DNA of 24,041 bases from Planctomycetota bacterium. GTDB lineage: Bacteria; Planctomycetota; Planctomycetia; Pirellulales; Pirellulaceae. The notes under the pieces were generated by a model. The model saw only the letters and a list, made by a program, of their open reading frames with translations. It was not told where the DNA came from and did not search any database. Below are positions 21,827 through 24,041 of the stretch, in pieces; position 1 is the first letter of the stretch; every line of letters starts with the position of its first letter. The stretch lies in assembly GCA_026692885.1 (NCBI GenBank), contig JAPLNJ010001220.1:1-24041 (forward strand), read 5' to 3'. Both the position numbers and the translations under genes were made by a program.

Positions 21827-21870
21827 CTCCCTCGCCCCGGTACTCCGGGGAGCGGGTTGGGGTGAGGGGC
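21827..21870. repeat. 44-bp palindromic repeat, copy B
   Basis: Second copy of the element at 18217-18260, two differences in 44. It lies between the exported ArsF-like gene and the membrane protein gene, and similarity continues weakly for another ~25 bases (AAATGC). Confidence 0.8.
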
Positions 21871-21970
21871 CGAAGAGCAAATGCCGCGGTTGCTTTTCAG
21901 CCGTTCCTAAGAGGGATTATGCGTGTCTCCAGGGCAGGACGCCCGTTGACGCAACTCGGAGGTGCTGTCG

Positions 21971-22720
21971 ATGTCCTATATCCTCTACATCCTGGCCGCG
22001 TTCTACCTGGGACTCTTGACCTCGATCAGCCCCTGTCCGTTGGCGACCAACATTGCTGCAATCTCGTACGTGGCGCGGAAGGTGGGCGATACGCGACTCG
22101 TCATCAACGCGGGCCTCTTGTACACGCTGGGGCGATGCCTTCTGTACTTGGCACTAGCCGCTCTGTTGACGACGACGGCCCTGTCGATTCCTGCCGTTTC
22201 GATCTTCTTACAGAAGTACATGCACCTGGTGTTGGGGCCGACCTTCCTGCTGTTGGGTATGTTTCTGGTCGGGCTCATCACGGTCTCCAGCGGTGGGACG
22301 ATGATGAGCGAGCGGATGCAGAAACGCGTGGACGCGATGGGCATCTGGGGCGCCCTGCTGTTGGGCGTGTTCTTCGCCCTGTCGTTCTGCCCCACCTCGG
22401 CAGCATGGTTCTTCGGCCTGCTGGCTTTGATCATGGGTTCGGAAGCCGGAGCCATTACGGGCGTACTGGAAAGGGTGGGCATTGCCCTCCCGGAGGCAGC
22501 CTTACCCGGCGGATCGTTCGTCCTGCCGTTGGTCTATGGTATCGGTACGGGCGTTCCTGTGTTGGTCGTAGCCTTCTTGCTCGCCTACAGCGCTAAGTCG
22601 GTCGGCAAGACGTACAATGTGCTGTCCAAAGTCGAGTGGTGGGCGAGGATGATCACCGGTTGGCTGTTTATCCTCGTCGGCGTCTGGTTCTCGTTGACGT
22701 ATGTGTTCGAACTGCAGTAG
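21971..22720 (+). CDS. arsG-like: ArsG/CcdA-like six-helix membrane protein
   Basis: ATG 21971 follows GGAGG by eight bases. The 249-residue protein has about six membrane segments. It resembles the family annotated as aromatic-arsenical efflux permease ArsG, itself related to CcdA/DsbD-type thiol transporters. Cys22 lies in LTSISPCPLATNIAAISYVA in the first helix and Cys140 in VFFALSFCPTSAAWFFGLLA in the fourth; a Cys-Pro in each of these two helices is how CcdA/DsbD proteins carry reducing equivalents across the membrane. A further Cys (56) is in LYTLGRCLLYLA. It may therefore pass electrons from the cytoplasmic CxxC protein (18332) to the ArsF-like proteins outside, whether or not it also exports arsenicals. 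Confidence 0.83.
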   Translation: MSYILYILAAFYLGLLTSISPCPLATNIAAISYVARKVGDTRLVINAGLLYTLGRCLLYLALAALLTTTALSIPAVSIFLQKYMHLVLGPTFLLLGMFLVGLITVSSGGTMMSERMQKRVDAMGIWGALLLGVFFALSFCPTSAAWFFGLLALIMGSEAGAITGVLERVGIALPEAALPGGSFVLPLVYGIGTGVPVLVVAFLLAYSAKSVGKTYNVLSKVEWWARMITGWLFILVGVWFSLTYVFELQ

Positions 22721-22854
22721 GCCGTACTCGTATCGAGAAGTTCCTCCGTGGTCGCTTGGAGGAATTCAACAAAGTTGATCGCCTGCGTCTGCAATCGCTC
22801 CAAACCCGGTTGGGTAGGATGGGCACCCGGGTGGAGCGGGTTCCCTTCGCGTGA
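22721..22854 (+). pseudogene. Unassigned C-terminal fragment behind arsG
   Basis: Directly after the arsG stop a different frame reads TRIEKFLRGRLEEFNKVDRL, RLQSLQTRLGRMGTRVERVP and FA, ending at 22854. It looks like the natural C-terminal helix and last strand of a protein, but has no start and no family I can name. It may be the end of a gene lost when the cluster was assembled. The remaining bases to 22956 hold nothing I recognise. Confidence 0.3.
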
Positions 22855-22956
22855 GAGCGGGGAGTAGTGCAAGAGCAGTAACGACAGGCGTCACCCGGCC
22901 GCCGTCAAGTGACCTTCTATTTTCCACATCCCCGATCGACGGCTCGGATGCACGCC

Positions 22957-23457
22957 TTACCTGCTGCCTCCGGCGATGACGATATCAGAGTTCCACGGGT
23001 GCTTCGAGGAGACCTCGGGAAACAAACCCCAAAACCGGCCATCGTTCCACACTCGAACATGAGCGCCCAGCGTGCAGCTGTCGATACACTTGGTGTTATA
23101 GGGCGGTGAATGGGCATGGATCAGCAGCGACTCGACGTCATTAAGTGCCGAGGCATCACTGAGGATTCCCAGGTAGACTTCGACTCGCCATTCGTCTGCG
23201 ATCCAATCATGCTCAACGTCGAGGCGGCGTTCGAATCGATTTGTACGTCCGATGTACAGCAACGCACGGGCTCCATAGGTTGGGTGGTCGCCGATGACCA
23301 AATAGACCCCGGACTTGCCTCTGAGGCCACGCAGATGCTCCCCGACGGGACCGCCTGGGTCGATGCGACTTCGACGCAGACCATTCTTGTCGTAGCCGAA
23401 GGGCCCCTGCCACTGAATTAGGACAAATCGAGCATCGGGATCGGGTGCTTGCGACAT
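22957..23457 (-). CDS. GIY-YIG nuclease-domain-like protein
   Basis: On the minus strand ATG 23457 (MSQAPDPDARFVLIQWQGPF) starts a 166-residue protein. GKSGVYLVIGDHPTYGARAL then LYIGRTNRFERR shows the two motifs of the GIY-YIG fold: GVY (50-52) and LYIG (67-70), with Arg71 following. EWRVEVYLGILSDASALNDV and ESLLIHAHSPPYNTK follow, placing the conserved Glu and the Asn of PPYNTK where the family has them. Such proteins cut DNA in repair, restriction or mobile elements; this version is a single domain with a ~45-residue lead. The frame stays open upstream to 23802, but that part is antisense to a repeat region and to vapB. Confidence 0.75.
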   Translation of the reverse strand: MSQAPDPDARFVLIQWQGPFGYDKNGLRRSRIDPGGPVGEHLRGLRGKSGVYLVIGDHPTYGARALLYIGRTNRFERRLDVEHDWIADEWRVEVYLGILSDASALNDVESLLIHAHSPPYNTKCIDSCTLGAHVRVWNDGRFWGLFPEVSSKHPWNSDIVIAGGSR

Positions 23458-23567
23458 GGGGCCACTCCACGCAGGCGACGTTGTAACTCTACGGCCGGAT
23501 TTAGACGGCCACACGGCATATTGTACCGCTCGGCTGGGGCCTGCAACATCGGGACCGCCAAATTCTT

Positions 23568-23610
23568 GGCAGCTGTGGCAGCTGTGGCAGGCGACAGGCA
23601 GGCGACAGGC
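23568..23610. repeat. Short tandem repeats
   Basis: GGCAGCTGT occurs twice in tandem (23568-23585), followed by AGGCGACAGGC twice in tandem (23589-23610) and further imperfect GGCAGG units. The array lies in the gap between the divergent GIY-YIG and VapB genes, which is otherwise without a gene (23458-23695). Confidence 0.75.
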
Positions 23611-23695
23611 AGGTGGTGGCAGGCGGTTGATCAAACGGGCTAACACAGCTACGATGAGCGCTGGAACACACTGGCACGAGTGGGGAGTCATAACC

Positions 23696-23965
23696 ATGAA
23701 GTCGTTAACCGTCCAGTTGCCTGATAAGTTGTATGACCGCGCCGAGCGACACGCTGCCGAGCGCGGCGCGACGTTGCACGAGACGGTGGTGGAATTCGTC
23801 ACGCGTTGCTACGGGGCGGAAGACGATGCCTCGGCGACTTGCGATCCGGCGTCGCGAGCCCTGGACGTATCGGGGTTGTTGAACGCTTTGGATCGAGGAC
23901 ACAATCGAACGCCTCTGGGCAGACTGAATCGTGACGCACTCTATGAACGCGAAGTTCTTCGTTGA
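23696..23965 (+). CDS. vapB: VapB-like antitoxin (ribbon-helix-helix)
   Basis: ATG 23696 starts an 89-residue protein whose N-terminus MKSLTVQLPDKLYDRAERHA has the single beta-strand and two helices of a ribbon-helix-helix DNA-binding domain (residues 1-45). The acidic and polar C-terminal half, ending LGRLNRDALYEREVLR, would embrace the toxin. It overlaps the next gene, a PIN-domain toxin, by 23 bases, the typical antitoxin-first VapBC order. A clear ribosome site is lacking; GGGGAG lies about 10 bases upstream. Confidence 0.75.
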   Translation: MKSLTVQLPDKLYDRAERHAAERGATLHETVVEFVTRCYGAEDDASATCDPASRALDVSGLLNALDRGHNRTPLGRLNRDALYEREVLR

Positions 23966-24041
23966 TACGAACGTCTTGCTGTACGCGGCTTCCAACGCGC
24001 CGGAGGATCGAGCGAAGCGGCAGACGGCGCGCCGCATCCTC
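23943..24041 (+). CDS. vapC: VapC-like PIN-domain toxin, cut by the window end
   Basis: ATG 23943, inside the end of vapB, starts MNAKFFVDTNVLLYAASNAP and the frame stays open to the last base (33 codons seen). FVDTNVLLYA is the first strand of PIN-domain ribonucleases with the metal-binding Asp in VDTN. The remaining acidic residues lie beyond the window. With vapB it forms a standard type II pair. Confidence 0.8.
   Translation, partial: MNAKFFVDTNVLLYAASNAPEDRAKRQTARRIL

Noticed and set aside
18217..21870. CRISPR array or phage att sites from the repeated elements
   Set aside because: Only two copies of the 44-bp element 3.6 kb apart, other palindromes are of different families, and there are no regularly spaced repeats, cas genes or integrase.
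15363..22720. Reading the cluster as a sulfur-oxidising sHdr-LbpA system
   Set aside because: The GcvH-like protein and ArsR regulator recall it, but no hdr-like subunits, lipoate ligase or Tus/Dsr-type carriers are present.
23458..23802. Long N-terminal extension of the GIY-YIG protein
   Set aside because: It is antisense to the tandem repeats and to vapB; ATG 23457 begins the part with family character.
1..24041. tRNA, rRNA or riboswitch genes
   Set aside because: No cloverleaf, conserved rRNA segment or known riboswitch core was recognised by eye in the intergenic regions; a covariance-model scan would be needed to exclude small RNAs.

Overview
The window is about 24 kb of GC-rich bacterial DNA. 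It most likely comes from a planctomycete (Pirellulales-like). That is an inference from the style of the secreted carbohydrate-active gene remnants, the palindromic intergenic repeats, the mixed toxin-antitoxin genes and the protein features; there is no rRNA or other marker gene to confirm it. No tRNA, rRNA or CRISPR array was seen.

Layout. (1) 1-7312 is a decayed accessory region. It holds broken carbohydrate-active genes (a sugar-binding-like domain at 632-883, an antisense alpha-galactosidase fragment at 4715-4965, a frameshifted secreted protein at 4985-5923), a truncated HNH nuclease, the C-terminus of a TIM-barrel isomerase and the tail of an ECF sigma factor. Intact small modules sit among them: an MqsA-like regulator with a BrnT-like small protein and an XRE protein (1062-2105), a HigBA pair with a palindromic operator on the start codon (3820-4557), and a minus-strand hypothetical gene. 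(2) 7313-11577 is a signalling and stress block: a DUF4118-SpoIIE phosphatase (minus strand), a PAS fragment, a DUF4118 histidine kinase, the deleted remains of its NtrC-type response regulator, a sigma-54 promoter, a BON-domain protein and an HPr-like phosphocarrier. (3) 11707-12861 encodes an outer-membrane beta-barrel protein. (4) 12902-15040 is a classical inorganic arsenic operon: ArsR, thioredoxin-type ArsC, Acr3. (5) 15305-22720 is a second, larger ArsR-headed cluster: dihydrolipoamide dehydrogenase, a GcvH-like lipoyl protein, an OsmC-like protein, a small CxxC thioredoxin, three DGC-domain putative zinc-binding proteins (one Tat-exported), two ArsF-type thioredoxin-fold proteins (one anchored, one exported) and an ArsG/CcdA-like membrane protein. 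(6) 22721-24041 has a minus-strand GIY-YIG protein and a VapBC pair cut by the window end.

The most interesting part is region 5. Read in order, the genes could form a complete thiol-electron path: NADH to Lpd, to protein-bound lipoate, to a cytoplasmic CxxC protein, across the membrane through a CcdA-like protein that keeps a cysteine in each of two membrane segments, to CxxC proteins (CPTC motif) outside the membrane. Under an ArsR repressor and beside Acr3/ArsC this would be an arsenic- or thiophile-responsive transmembrane reduction system. ArsEFG-type genes are known for aromatic arsenicals, but their combination here with Lpd, lipoyl carrier, OsmC and three DGC proteins goes beyond that three-gene unit. 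Several gaps in this cluster hold palindromic repeat elements, so it may be several transcripts rather than one.
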